Part shown: piece after piece, positions 1-6,891 of the stretch | How positions within the stretch are numbered: position 1 is the stretch's first letter | Layout: the number at the start of each line of letters is the position of its first letter | NCBI RefSeq assembly: GCF_937890665.1 | Contig: NZ_CALADU010000260.1 | Coordinates: 1-10,615 of the forward strand | Source of the DNA: an uncultured Subdoligranulum sp. | GTDB lineage: Bacteria > Bacillota_A > Clostridia > Oscillospirales > Ruminococcaceae | Direction of reading: 5' to 3' | DNA: 10,615 bases | Made by a program: the position numbers and the translations under genes | Notes under the pieces: model-generated | What the model was told of the DNA's origin: nothing | The model's input: only the letters and a program-made list of their open reading frames with translations | Databases searched by the model: none

Positions 1-29
1 GCGCAAACGCGGATGGGCGTATCGTCCAT
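1..29 (-). CDS. Start of a leftward gene, paralogue of the 193-aa Fn3/GH28-like gene (partial)
   Basis: The complement of 27-29 is an ATG, preceded by an AAAGGAG ribosome site at a good distance. The nine complete codons in the window read MDDTPIRVC, identical in DNA and protein to the start of the gene at 6284-6865. Everything after codon 9 lies outside the window. From the intact start and its own ribosome site I infer a second copy of the same gene. It could be the full-length GH28-type enzyme of which the 193-aa gene is a shortened version, but that cannot be seen here. Its orientation makes it divergent from the DUF5107 gene, so both could share the 30-274 regulatory region. Confidence 0.6.
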
Positions 30-55
30 GGCAGGCTCTCCTTTCGGCGGCAGGT
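1..55. repeat. 55-bp direct repeat, copy 1 (matches 6837-6891)
   Basis: These bases are identical to 6837-6891. The repeat covers the first codons of a leftward gene, its ribosome site and the leader, and stops abruptly at 55/56. In the other copy the break falls at the stop codon of the GH115 gene. The left limit is set by the window edge, so the repeat may be longer. Perfect identity across non-coding bases points to a recent duplication or recombination. Confidence 0.95.
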
Positions 56-88
56 CCGCAGCCCCGCCGTACGGGATGTTTTTTCCCA

Positions 89-117
89 ATTGTAGCAGAG
101 GCCACCGTCGCCGGAAA
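89..117 (-). promoter_or_regulatory. Possible leftward promoter for the partial gene at 1-29
   Basis: On the minus strand, TACAAT (complement of 89-94) is preceded by TGC (95-97), giving an extended -10 element of the form TGnTACAAT. The region 17 bp upstream (112-117) reads TTTCCG, a poor -35, as extended -10 promoters tolerate. It lies about 60 bp upstream of the leftward ATG. The call is by motif only. Confidence 0.35.
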
Positions 118-176
118 GGTAAAAAACCGGCTTGTGCCGTGCACAAATCCGGGCATTCCGCCGGTCGGGCTGGACA

Positions 177-211
177 CCGCAGTTTTGGCGAACTTCTGCC
201 GCAGTTTTGGC
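177..211 (+). promoter_or_regulatory. Candidate AraC-type operator: 13-bp direct repeat at 22-bp pitch
   Basis: CCGCAGTTTTGGC occurs at 177-189 and again at 199-211. The start-to-start distance is 22 bp, about two helical turns, which places both copies on the same face of the DNA. Tandem half-sites about 21 bp apart are the classical arrangement bound by AraC-family dimers. The promoter-proximal copy ends two bases before the position expected for the -35 box of the DUF5107 promoter, as in activation at the -35 edge. The regulator encoded at 3566-4393 is the obvious candidate ligand. Binding itself is inferred. Confidence 0.55.
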
Positions 212-213
212 TA

Positions 214-242
214 GTGCGGCCGGATTTTCCCGGGTGTATGAT
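214..242 (+). promoter_or_regulatory. Likely promoter of the DUF5107-araC unit
   Basis: TATGAT at 237-242 is a good -10 box. Seventeen bases upstream the -35 position (214-219) reads GTGCGG, which does not resemble TTGACA. A good -10 with a missing -35 next to a direct-repeat operator is what an activator-dependent promoter looks like. Transcription would start near 249 and give a short leader containing the AGGGAGG ribosome site (261-267). Confidence 0.45.
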
Positions 243-274
243 GCAGAAAAAGCAAAAACCAGGGAGGTTTTATC

Positions 275-3200
275 ATGCAGCATCGACCCCATGAAGCCCA
301 GGTCTGGTCCAAGACCGTCACCATCCCCACTTACGGCGTGGGCCAGCCCGACAAGAACCCAATGTTCCTGGAAAAGCGTGTCTACCAGGGTTCCTCCGGC
401 AAGGTCTACCCCTACCCGGTCATTGACAAGATCCTGGACGAAAAGCAGGACAAAGAGTACACCGCTGTCTTTTTGGAGAACGACTACCTCAAGGTCATGA
501 TTCTGCCCGAATTGGGCGGCCGCATCCAGCGCGCCACCGACAAGACCAATGGCTACGACTTTGTCTACTACAATCATGTGATCAAACCGGCGCTGGTGGG
601 CCTGCTGGGCCCCTGGATCAGCGGCGGCATCGAGTTCAACTGGCCCCAGCACCATCGCCCCACAACCTTTGCCCCCACCGACTGGCAGATACTGGAGAAT
701 GCCGACGGCTCCAAGACGGTGGAGTGCAGCGAGGTGGACCAGATGTACGGCACCAAGGGCAAGGTGTCCTTCACCCTCTACCCCGACAAGGCCTACATCG
801 AGGTCAAGGGCCAGCTGTACAACCGCACGCCGCTGCCCCAGACCTTTTTGTGGTGGGCCAACCCGGCAGTGCCGGTCAACGACAACACCCAGTCCATCTT
901 TCCGCCCGATGTGAACGCGGTGTTTGACCACGGCAAGCGGGCGGTCAGCGACTTCCCCATCGCCACCGGCATCTACTACAAGCATGACTACGGCGCCGGG
1001 GTGGACATTTCCCGCTACAAGAACATCCCGGTCCCCACCAGCTATATGTGCGCCCACTCGGACTATGACTTTGTGGGCGGCTACGACTACGGCGTGGGCG
1101 CGGGCATCCTGCATGTGGCCGACCACCATGTCAGCCCCGGCAAAAAGCAGTGGACCTGGGGCTGTGGGGATTTCGGCCAGGCATGGGACCGCAATCTGAC
1201 CGACGCGGACGGCCCCTATGTGGAGCTGATGACCGGCATGTACTGCGACAATCAGCCCGACTTCACCTGGCTGGCCCCCTATGAGGAAAAGGTGTTCACC
1301 CAGTACTTCATGCCCTACAAGGCGGCGGCTCAGGTCAAGAACGCCAGCAAGGAGGCTGTTCTCGACCTGGAGGTGCAGGACGGCCGGGCCAGGGTCACCG
1401 TTTATACCACCCAGCCCTTCCCCGCCGCCCGGGTGCTGCTGACGGCGGACGGTGCGCCCCTGTTGGACCGCAGCGCCGACCTCTCCCCCACCCAGGTCTT
1501 TACCGCCGAGGTGCCCTTCACCGGCAAGGAAACCGTCCTGACCCTGGCGGTGTTCACCGCCGGCGGACGGGAGCTGCTCCGCTATACGCCGCGCCCCAAG
1601 ACCATCGAGAAGATCCCCGACCCCATGCCCCCGGCCAAGCAGCCAGAGGAGATCCAGACGGTGGAGGAACTGGTGTTCACCGGCCAACACATCGAGCAGT
1701 ACCGCCACGCCACCTACCTGCCGGCCCCCTACTATCAGGAAGCCCTGCGCCGGGACCCCGGCGACAGCCGCGCCAACACGGCCTACGGCATGCTGCTGCT
1801 GCGCCGGGGTCGCTTTGCCGGTAGCGAGCCCTATTTCCGCGCCGCCATCGCCCGGCTGACAGAGCGCAACCCCAACCCCTATGACAGCGAGTCCTACTAT
1901 GGCCTGGGACTGGCCCTGTTTTACCAGGGCCGGGAGGCGGAAGCCTACGACGCCTTCTACAAGGCTACCTGGACCGCCGCCCAGCAGGAGATGAGCTTTT
2001 ACTATCTGGCCTGCATCGACGCCCGGCGCGGGGAATACGCCCTGGCGCTGGAGCATGTGGAGCGCAGCCTGGTGAAAAACGGGCACAGCCTGAAGGCACG
2101 GGCCCTGCGTGGCCTGCTGCTCCAGGCCCTGGGCCGGGACGCCGAGGCCAGGACCTGGCTGCAGGAAAACCTGCGGCTGGACGGTTTTGACTACACCTCC
2201 CGCCTGGCGCTGGGTGACACCGACACCGCCCTGCGGCTGATGGGCGGCCGCCCCTCCACCTTTGTGGAATGTGCCATCGACCTGGCCGAGGCAGGCTTCT
2301 GGCAGAAGGCCGCCGATCTGCTGGACCGTTGCCCTGCGCCCACGCCTGTGGTATACTATCACAAAGCGCTGTATGCCGCCCGGTTCGACGCGGCCCGCAG
2401 CCAGGCGGCGCTGGCCGAAGCGGCCGGGGCCTCCAGCCTCTACTGCTTCCCCAACCGGCTGGAGGACATCGCGGCCCTGCAGTTCGCCATGGAACACAAC
2501 CCCGCCGACGCCAAGGCCCCCTACTACCTGGGCTGCCTGTGGTATGACCGCCGCCAGTACGACGATGCCATCGCCTTGTGGGAGCGCAGCGCCGGATCGG
2601 ACGGGCGTTTCCCCACGGTGTGGCGCAACCTGGCCCTGGCTTACTACAACAAACGGGGCGACGGCGCCAAGGCCCTTGCCAGCCTGGAAAAAGCCTACGC
2701 CCTGGACGAAGGGGACGCCCGGGTGCTGCTGGAACTGGATCAGCTGACCCGCAAGCTGGGCCATACCCCCGCCCAGCGGTTGGCCTTCCTGGAGGCGCAC
2801 CTGGATACCGCCCTGCGCCGGGACGACCTGTATGTGGAGTATGTGACACTGCTCAATGACCTGGGCCGCTATCAGGATGCCTACGACCGCATCATGGCCC
2901 ACACCTTCCATCCCTGGGAGGGCGGCGAGGGCAAGGTGACCACCCAGTACGCGGTGGCCCTGACCCAGCTGGCCCGGCAGGCTCTGGCCGCCGGGCAGCC
3001 CGCCCTGGCCAAGGAACTGCTGCAGAAGGCCCTGGTGTTCCCCCACAACCTGGGCGAGGGCAAGCTGGAGGGCGCCAAGGACAACAACATCTACTACTAC
3101 CTGGGCCTGGCCGAGCGCGCCCTGGGCCAGGAGGCGGAGGCCGCCGCCCACCTGCGCCGGGCCGCCGCCGGGGATGAGGAACCCGCCAGCGCCCTCTACT

Positions 3201-3541
3201 ACAACGACCAGCCCGCCGACCTGATCCTCTACGAGGGATTGGCCGCCCGGGCCCTGGGGGACGAGGAGCGGGCGTCCAGCCGGTTCCACAAGCTGATCTC
3301 CTACGGCAAGAAACACTACTACGATGAGGCGCACATCGATTACTTCGCGGTATCGCTGCCCGATCTGCAGCTCTTCGACGAGGACCTGACCCAGCGCAAC
3401 CGCGCCCACTGCGAATACCTCATCGGTCTGGGCAGCTATGGTCTGGGCGATGCCGCCACTGCCGCCCGCTGCTACGAGGCTGTGCTTTCCATCGACGCCG
3501 CCCACCAGGGCGCCCTGCTGCACAGGGCTCTGCTGGGGTAA
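275..3541 (+). CDS. DUF5107 domain and tetratricopeptide-repeat protein
   Basis: The 1088-aa protein starts at an ATG 7 bases after AGGGAGG. Residues about 40-350 look like a DUF5107 domain, a family I associate with galactose-mutarotase-like beta-sandwich folds. It is rich in aromatic residues, with the signature GPWISGGIEFNWPQHHRPT at 112-130 and the PGKKQWTWG stretch at 288-296. Residues about 368-440 form a short beta-rich, Ig-like linker. From about 490 to the C-terminus the protein is helical with many TPR-like units, for example around 500-620 and again through 800-1080. No signal peptide or membrane segment is visible, so it is probably cytoplasmic. The biochemical role is not established from sequence. 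The conserved aromatic and histidine motif suggests sugar binding or a glycosidase/epimerase-like activity, with the TPRs as a scaffold. It is followed 24 bp later by an AraC regulator, probably in one transcript. Confidence 0.85.
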   Translation: MQHRPHEAQVWSKTVTIPTYGVGQPDKNPMFLEKRVYQGSSGKVYPYPVIDKILDEKQDKEYTAVFLENDYLKVMILPELGGRIQRATDKTNGYDFVYYNHVIKPALVGLLGPWISGGIEFNWPQHHRPTTFAPTDWQILENADGSKTVECSEVDQMYGTKGKVSFTLYPDKAYIEVKGQLYNRTPLPQTFLWWANPAVPVNDNTQSIFPPDVNAVFDHGKRAVSDFPIATGIYYKHDYGAGVDISRYKNIPVPTSYMCAHSDYDFVGGYDYGVGAGILHVADHHVSPGKKQWTWGCGDFGQAWDRNLTDADGPYVELMTGMYCDNQPDFTWLAPYEEKVFTQYFMPYKAAAQVKNASKEAVLDLEVQDGRARVTVYTTQPFPAARVLLTADGAPLLDRSADLSPTQVFTAEVPFTGKETVLTLAVFTAGGRELLRYTPRPKTIEKIPDPMPPAKQPEEIQTVEELVFTGQHIEQYRHATYLPAPYYQEALRRDPGDSRANTAYGMLLLRRGRFAGSEPYFRAAIARLTERNPNPYDSESYYGLGLALFYQGREAEAYDAFYKATWTAAQQEMSFYYLACIDARRGEYALALEHVERSLVKNGHSLKARALRGLLLQALGRDAEARTWLQENLRLDGFDYTSRLALGDTDTALRLMGGRPSTFVECAIDLAEAGFWQKAADLLDRCPAPTPVVYYHKALYAARFDAARSQAALAEAAGASSLYCFPNRLEDIAALQFAMEHNPADAKAPYYLGCLWYDRRQYDDAIALWERSAGSDGRFPTVWRNLALAYYNKRGDGAKALASLEKAYALDEGDARVLLELDQLTRKLGHTPAQRLAFLEAHLDTALRRDDLYVEYVTLLNDLGRYQDAYDRIMAHTFHPWEGGEGKVTTQYAVALTQLARQALAAGQPALAKELLQKALVFPHNLGEGKLEGAKDNNIYYYLGLAERALGQEAEAAAHLRRAAAGDEEPASALYYNDQPADLILYEGLAARALGDEERASSRFHKLISYGKKHYYDEAHIDYFAVSLPDLQLFDEDLTQRNRAHCEYLIGLGSYGLGDAATAARCYEAVLSIDAAHQGALLHRALLG

Positions 3542-3565
3542 ACCATCACCCGGGGAGGGGTGCCC

Positions 3566-4393
3566 ATGTTTTCCTGTGAACCGCTGGTCACACCCGGTTC
3601 CCGCTATTACAACTACGCCGCCGGGGCCCTGGCCCGGTCCAGCCTGCTCTGCCTGCAGTGCATCGGGCTCTTCACCTACCTGCCCGGCTACCAGCTGGCC
3701 CGCCGTTCCTACGACAGCTTTCTGCTGGAGGTGATCCTGGACGGCGAGCTGGAGGGAGAGAGCGACGGCAGACCCTTTCGGGCGGTGCGCGGCAACGCTG
3801 TATTGCTGGACTGCTACCGTCCCCACCGCTACGCCTCCGCCACCGGGTGGCAGGCGCTGTGGCTGCACTTTGACGGGCCCGGCGCCCGGGGCTACTACGA
3901 TTGGATCACCCGGCCCGGCGGTCCCGTGCTGGCCCCCGAAAACTTTGAGGAACTGCACCGCAGTCTGGCAGGATTGTTCCAGCAGTTCGACAACGGCCCC
4001 ATTCCCGGTGAGGGGCAGATGGCCCGGGAGATCGCCGGGGCGCTGGGGCTGCTGCTGGACCCGCCGGAAACGCCCCCGGGCAGCGGCGGGCTGGACAGGG
4101 TGCTGCGCACCATCAACGAAAACCTGCATTGGGAACTCTCGGTGCGGCAGCTGGCGGAGCAGGCCCATTTCAGCGAGTATCACTTTATCCGGCTGTTCCG
4201 CAGCCAGGTGGGCATGACACCGCGGCAGTACATCATCACCGCCCGCATGGAACGGGCCCGCCACCTGCTCAAGACCACCGACCTGCCGCTGGAGACCATC
4301 AGCGAGCAGGTGGGCTACACCTCCGACAGCGTGTTCTGCACCCAGTTCAAGCGCCGCTACGGGGTGACCCCAACCGAGTACCGCCAAACTTGA
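3566..4393 (+). CDS. AraC-family transcriptional regulator
   Basis: This 275-aa protein has the usual AraC layout. The N-terminal half (about 10-150) is a cupin-like sensing domain, and residues about 183-275 form the double helix-turn-helix DNA-binding domain. The first HTH begins LSVRQLAEQAHFSEYHFIRL at 191. The second starts at LPLETISEQVGYTSDS (240), followed by FKRRYGVTPTEYR at 261-273, the family hallmark. I chose the ATG at 3566 over the GTG at 3560, because GGGGAGG at 3552-3558 sits 7 bases before the ATG and would overlap the ribosome footprint for the GTG. It lies 24 bp behind the DUF5107 gene and in front of a strong terminator. It probably senses a sugar and controls the promoter upstream of the DUF5107 gene, and possibly the opposing enzyme genes. 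Confidence 0.93.
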   Translation: MFSCEPLVTPGSRYYNYAAGALARSSLLCLQCIGLFTYLPGYQLARRSYDSFLLEVILDGELEGESDGRPFRAVRGNAVLLDCYRPHRYASATGWQALWLHFDGPGARGYYDWITRPGGPVLAPENFEELHRSLAGLFQQFDNGPIPGEGQMAREIAGALGLLLDPPETPPGSGGLDRVLRTINENLHWELSVRQLAEQAHFSEYHFIRLFRSQVGMTPRQYIITARMERARHLLKTTDLPLETISEQVGYTSDSVFCTQFKRRYGVTPTEYRQT

Positions 4394-4405
4394 TACCTGA
4401 CAGAA

Positions 4406-4441
4406 AACCGCCCGGGCAGCCTTACGGCTGCCCGGGCGGTT
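4406..4441. terminator. Bidirectional intrinsic terminator
   Basis: The arms 4406-4421 and 4426-4441 are perfect 16-bp complements with a TTAC loop, and the stem is very GC-rich. On the minus strand the stem runs into TTTT, so it ends leftward transcription well. Rightward, the tail (CGCTGTTGT) is less U-rich. It lies 12 bp after the AraC stop codon and 13 bp beyond the stop of the leftward fragment at 4455, so it separates two convergent units. Confidence 0.88.
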
Positions 4442-4454
4442 CGCTGTTGTGGTT

Positions 4455-4943
4455 TTATGACGGACCGGCTTTGGCTTTCATGGCCTCGTAGAGGGCCAGG
4501 TCGTCTAGGTGGTTCTCCATATTGGTGATGAGCACCACCCGCGCCTGGGCGGGGGTGTAGAGCACCTGGCGCTGCCAGGTGTAGAAGTAGGGGCCGTCCC
4601 CCTGGTTGCGCAGGCAGCCCATCAGGGTGCTGCCGTCCAGGCTATACTGTTCGGTGGAAGAGAAGGTGTCCTCCGTATCCACCTTCATGCGCACAGTGGC
4701 AATGTAGTCGGTGTCCGGCTGCACGGCGATGGTCTGGTGCACTTCGCTCTGGTCGGCCAGCTGTACAGCCTGGCTGCCGGTATCGGCGGCATTGGTCAGC
4801 GTGACCGTGCCTTTAGTCTGCCAGCCATCCAGACCGTCTTCAAAGTTCCAGTTGCTGACGGGATTGTTGTCGCTGGCGTCCAGTGTGATCTCGATGTCAT
4901 CGAGGGAAAGACCGTCTGTGTAGTTGACAAAGGTCAGTGTCAT
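4455..4943 (-). pseudogene. Gene fragment: carbohydrate-binding-like domain fused to the GH115 C-terminus
   Basis: The reading frame ends at TAA (4455-4457) just before the terminator. Read from the only ATG (4943) it gives 162 aa, but that ATG has no ribosome site. The frame stays open for 65 further codons back to a TGA at 5139-5141, with no ATG, GTG or TTG. Coding-like sequence appears to begin near 4990. Residues 1-106 look like the end of one beta-sandwich module and most of a second, CBM-like one: NWNFEDGLDGW at 31-41, then SEVHQTIAVQPDTDYIATVR at 66-85. Residues 107-156 are identical to residues 600-649 of the GH115 protein at 6891-8861, after which the tails differ (AKAGPS here). I read it as the 3' remnant of a second gene, scrambled by recombination. 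A functional small protein is unlikely but not excluded. Confidence 0.75.
4476..4626. repeat. 151-bp direct repeat, copy 1 (matches 6915-7065)
   Basis: It aligns without gaps to 6915-7065 at 149 of 151 positions. The two differences are T at 4506 versus C at 6945, and G at 4596 versus A at 7035. Both are silent third-position changes in the shared reading frame. The match ends sharply on both sides, at residue K156/K649 on the left and after L107/L600 on the right. Confidence 0.95.
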
Positions 4944-5058
4944 CTGGCCGTTGTAGACCAGGACATTGCGGTGCGCGGCTTCTAAAGCGCCAACTTTTCC
5001 AGGTATATAAAAAGAATTTCGGAAAATATCAAACTTTTCGACTTGGCCCTTCCAAAAG

Positions 5059-5101
5059 AATACGTCTCGAATTGTACAAGCTGCACAATTCGAGACGTAT
5101 T
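5059..5101. terminator. Perfect 17-bp inverted repeat; probable terminator of the leftward enzyme run
   Basis: The arms 5059-5075 (AATACGTCTCGAATTGT) and 5085-5101 are perfect complements around the 9-base loop ACAAGCTGC. On the minus strand the stem continues into TCTTTTGG and on the plus strand into TTTACG, so it can act as a terminator in both directions. It lies 95 bp beyond the stop codon of the CE2-type gene. The stem is only moderately GC-rich and fully perfect, so an operator or a mobile-element end is an alternative. The rest of about 4985-5195 holds no gene I can support and is AT-richer than its surroundings. Confidence 0.55.
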
Positions 5102-5195
5102 TTACGTTCCAAGGTTCTCCCTTTACCCGGCTACAAATTCAGCGAACCTCGTTTTCCCATCACTTTCGCATGCTTCTTTCCTGTACGGATGGGGA

Positions 5196-6284
5196 TCATT
5201 GTGGCAAAAGCGGGCGCAGGGCGTCCGACAGGATTTTTGCCACGACGGTATGGGCCGCGGCGGAAGGATGGTTGTTCGCTCCGATTTGTTCCGATGGCGT
5301 AGGAGGAAGGGGCACATACTGTACCGTATCCCCGCTTTCACCGGTATACCGGCGGATGGCTTCCATAATGTAGGGTTGCATCACCTGGCCAAACATGCCG
5401 TATGCCCAGACCAGACGCGCGCCCGGGTTGCAACGGCGCAGTTTCTTTAAAAAAGCAACGCCGCACTGCACAAAACGTTCCGCCGTTTCCGTGTCAGGAA
5501 GTCCGTCAGGGCCTCGCCGCAGACAAAAACCATCCTGAAAGGGAGGCTCATCCAGTGCAAAACCGTCATTATACCCCAAGTGCACCAGGACGATATCAGG
5601 TTGCCAGGCGGCAAAGTCGTTCGGCTGTGCCGCCCCCAGTGCGGCGGCCTGCAGGCCGGGCACCAGGCCGCAGACCATTTCGTAATATGGTGGTAGCGTT
5701 TTGGCCCGGTCATTATCCCAGCCTGCTAACAATCCCCAACCGCTTTGCGATAGGATGCGCAGGTCGGCAGCGAGTGCCCGCGCCGTTTGCAGTGCATAAT
5801 GGTTTTCGGTAGAAAACACCATGGAGACACCATCCTTGGTGCTGACAGCCCCTGCCAATCCCTCGCCGCTGGAAATGCTGTCGCCGATCACTTCGATCTT
5901 GTAAGGGCGGGGCGGTATGGCGCGCAGTTCCCCTTCGCAGATGATCGTTGCCAACGTCAGCAACGAAGATGGGTCACGCTGCATGGGCTGGGTCTCTTTA
6001 TACAGCCGCACGCGCCGCCAGCTGCCCGAAGTCATGTCTCGCCACACGGTCAGGGTATTTTGTCCGCGGCCGAGCGGCTGGCGCAGTACAGTCGCGCCGT
6101 CCACCTCCACACGCACCCACGGCTCGCGGGTAGTAAAGCTGGCATCCAGTACAAAGGCCAGCATCCTGGCGTTGGTCTCCAGCTCGACGCCGGAGGCTGT
6201 CCAGAACAGCGGCAGCGGGATCTGACGCACCGTGCGGCCATGGATGACGACGCGCGGATCCAGCGGTGAAATTTTCTGATTCAT
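5196..6284 (-). CDS. CE2-type SGNH carbohydrate acetylesterase
   Basis: The 362-aa protein has two parts, as in carbohydrate esterase family 2. The N-terminal beta-sandwich (about 10-120) contains VVIHGRT (12-18) and LFWTASGVELET (26-37). The SGNH hydrolase domain (about 128-360) has EVIGDSISSGEG at 131-142 with the nucleophile S136, HLGYND at 235-240 as the oxyanion block (usually GTND), and GANNHPS at 335-341 with the probable catalytic H339. Family members remove O-acetyl groups from xylan or related oligosaccharides. No signal peptide is visible, so it probably acts on imported sugars. Its ATG overlaps the TAA of the upstream gene by one base (TAATG), with AGGGAGG inside that gene's end, so translation is coupled. 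It appears somewhat less GC-rich than the GH115 gene. The exact CE family and substrate are inferred. Confidence 0.82.
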   Translation of the reverse strand: MNQKISPLDPRVVIHGRTVRQIPLPLFWTASGVELETNARMLAFVLDASFTTREPWVRVEVDGATVLRQPLGRGQNTLTVWRDMTSGSWRRVRLYKETQPMQRDPSSLLTLATIICEGELRAIPPRPYKIEVIGDSISSGEGLAGAVSTKDGVSMVFSTENHYALQTARALAADLRILSQSGWGLLAGWDNDRAKTLPPYYEMVCGLVPGLQAAALGAAQPNDFAAWQPDIVLVHLGYNDGFALDEPPFQDGFCLRRGPDGLPDTETAERFVQCGVAFLKKLRRCNPGARLVWAYGMFGQVMQPYIMEAIRRYTGESGDTVQYVPLPPTPSEQIGANNHPSAAAHTVVAKILSDALRPLLPQ

Positions 6285-6865
6285 TAGTCTTCCTCCCTGT
6301 CAGGCGCAGTCGCGAAGCTCACTTCGCAGCAGCGCCGCAGCCGCAGTTCGCAGCCATTTTCAGCAAACGTACAGCCGTAAAAATGCACCCTGCATACCTC
6401 GCCGCCCGGTTCCTCAAATCCTTCGACCTCGACCGGGCAGACCTCCTGCCAGGCCCCCTGCACCAGCGCGCGGCCTGTCAACGTCACGCCGGTGAAGGTA
6501 AAGTCAGAAAATTTCGGCGGCTGCGGGGCCGGCATGCCATCGTTGTTGTAGGGCACGGCGTGGATCAGAACGCGCGGGGCGCGGCAGTCCCGCACGGTGA
6601 TGTCCCGCGCATCCAGCCGGGGCAGCCGCGGTTCGGTGGAGGCCCGGCAGGTCCCCAGGGACCGGCCCTCCAGCCAGACTTCCAGGGTATATTCGGTGGC
6701 GGGGGCAAGTCCCGTCAGGGTGCAGTGGGTGTGGGCCACCGTCACCGGAATGCGCCCCCCGGCGCAGACCTCGTAACGGCAGTCCGCCGGTGCCCCGGCG
6801 GGTTTGTCCCAGTAGAGGGTCAGGGTATCGGCGGTGGCGCAAACGCGGATGGGCGTATCGTCCAT
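6284..6865 (-). CDS. Fn3 domain plus GH28-like C-terminal remnant (internally deleted?)
   Basis: This 193-aa protein starts at an ATG 8 bases after AAAGGAG and lies 25 bp behind the GH115 gene. Residues 1-78 form a fibronectin-III-like domain (LTLYWDKPAG at 15-24, LTGLAPATEYTLEVWLEG at 50-67). Residues about 86-193 look like the last rungs of a GH28 pectinase beta-helix: ITVRDC (89-94), PYNNDGMP (105-112), and PPKFSDFTFTGVTLTG (116-131), like the PxxSDITFxNI pattern near GH28 C-termini. Bacterial GH28 enzymes with an N-terminal Fn3-like domain are usually around 500 aa and carry the catalytic Asp residues in the middle, all of which are absent here. I infer an in-frame internal deletion near residues 85-90. 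It has 12 cysteines, many for its size. It could instead be a binding protein in its own right; intact signals and coupling to CE2 suggest it is still translated. Confidence 0.6.
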   Translation of the reverse strand: MDDTPIRVCATADTLTLYWDKPAGAPADCRYEVCAGGRIPVTVAHTHCTLTGLAPATEYTLEVWLEGRSLGTCRASTEPRLPRLDARDITVRDCRAPRVLIHAVPYNNDGMPAPQPPKFSDFTFTGVTLTGRALVQGAWQEVCPVEVEGFEEPGGEVCRVHFYGCTFAENGCELRLRRCCEVSFATAPDREED

Positions 6866-6891
6866 GGCAGGCTCTCCTTTCGGCGGCAGGT
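6837..6891. repeat. 55-bp direct repeat, copy 2 (matches 1-55)
   Basis: Identical to 1-55. Here the repeat spans the first codons and ribosome site of the 193-aa gene up to the last base of the GH115 stop codon. It is separated by 23 bp from the 151-bp repeat at 6915-7065. Confidence 0.95.

Noticed and set aside
1965..2849. A 294-codon open frame on the - strand.
   Set aside because: It is an Arg/Pro/Gly-rich shadow within the TPR part of the DUF5107 gene.
5059..5101. The inverted repeat as an integron attC site or a CRISPR repeat.
   Set aside because: The arms are perfect without the extrahelical bases and core sites of attC, no integrase is seen, and there is no repeat-spacer array.
5101..5160. 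A tRNA-like GGTTC/GAACC pairing downstream of the inverted repeat.
   Set aside because: Only six bases pair across a long loop; no acceptor stem, anticodon arm or cloverleaf can be drawn.
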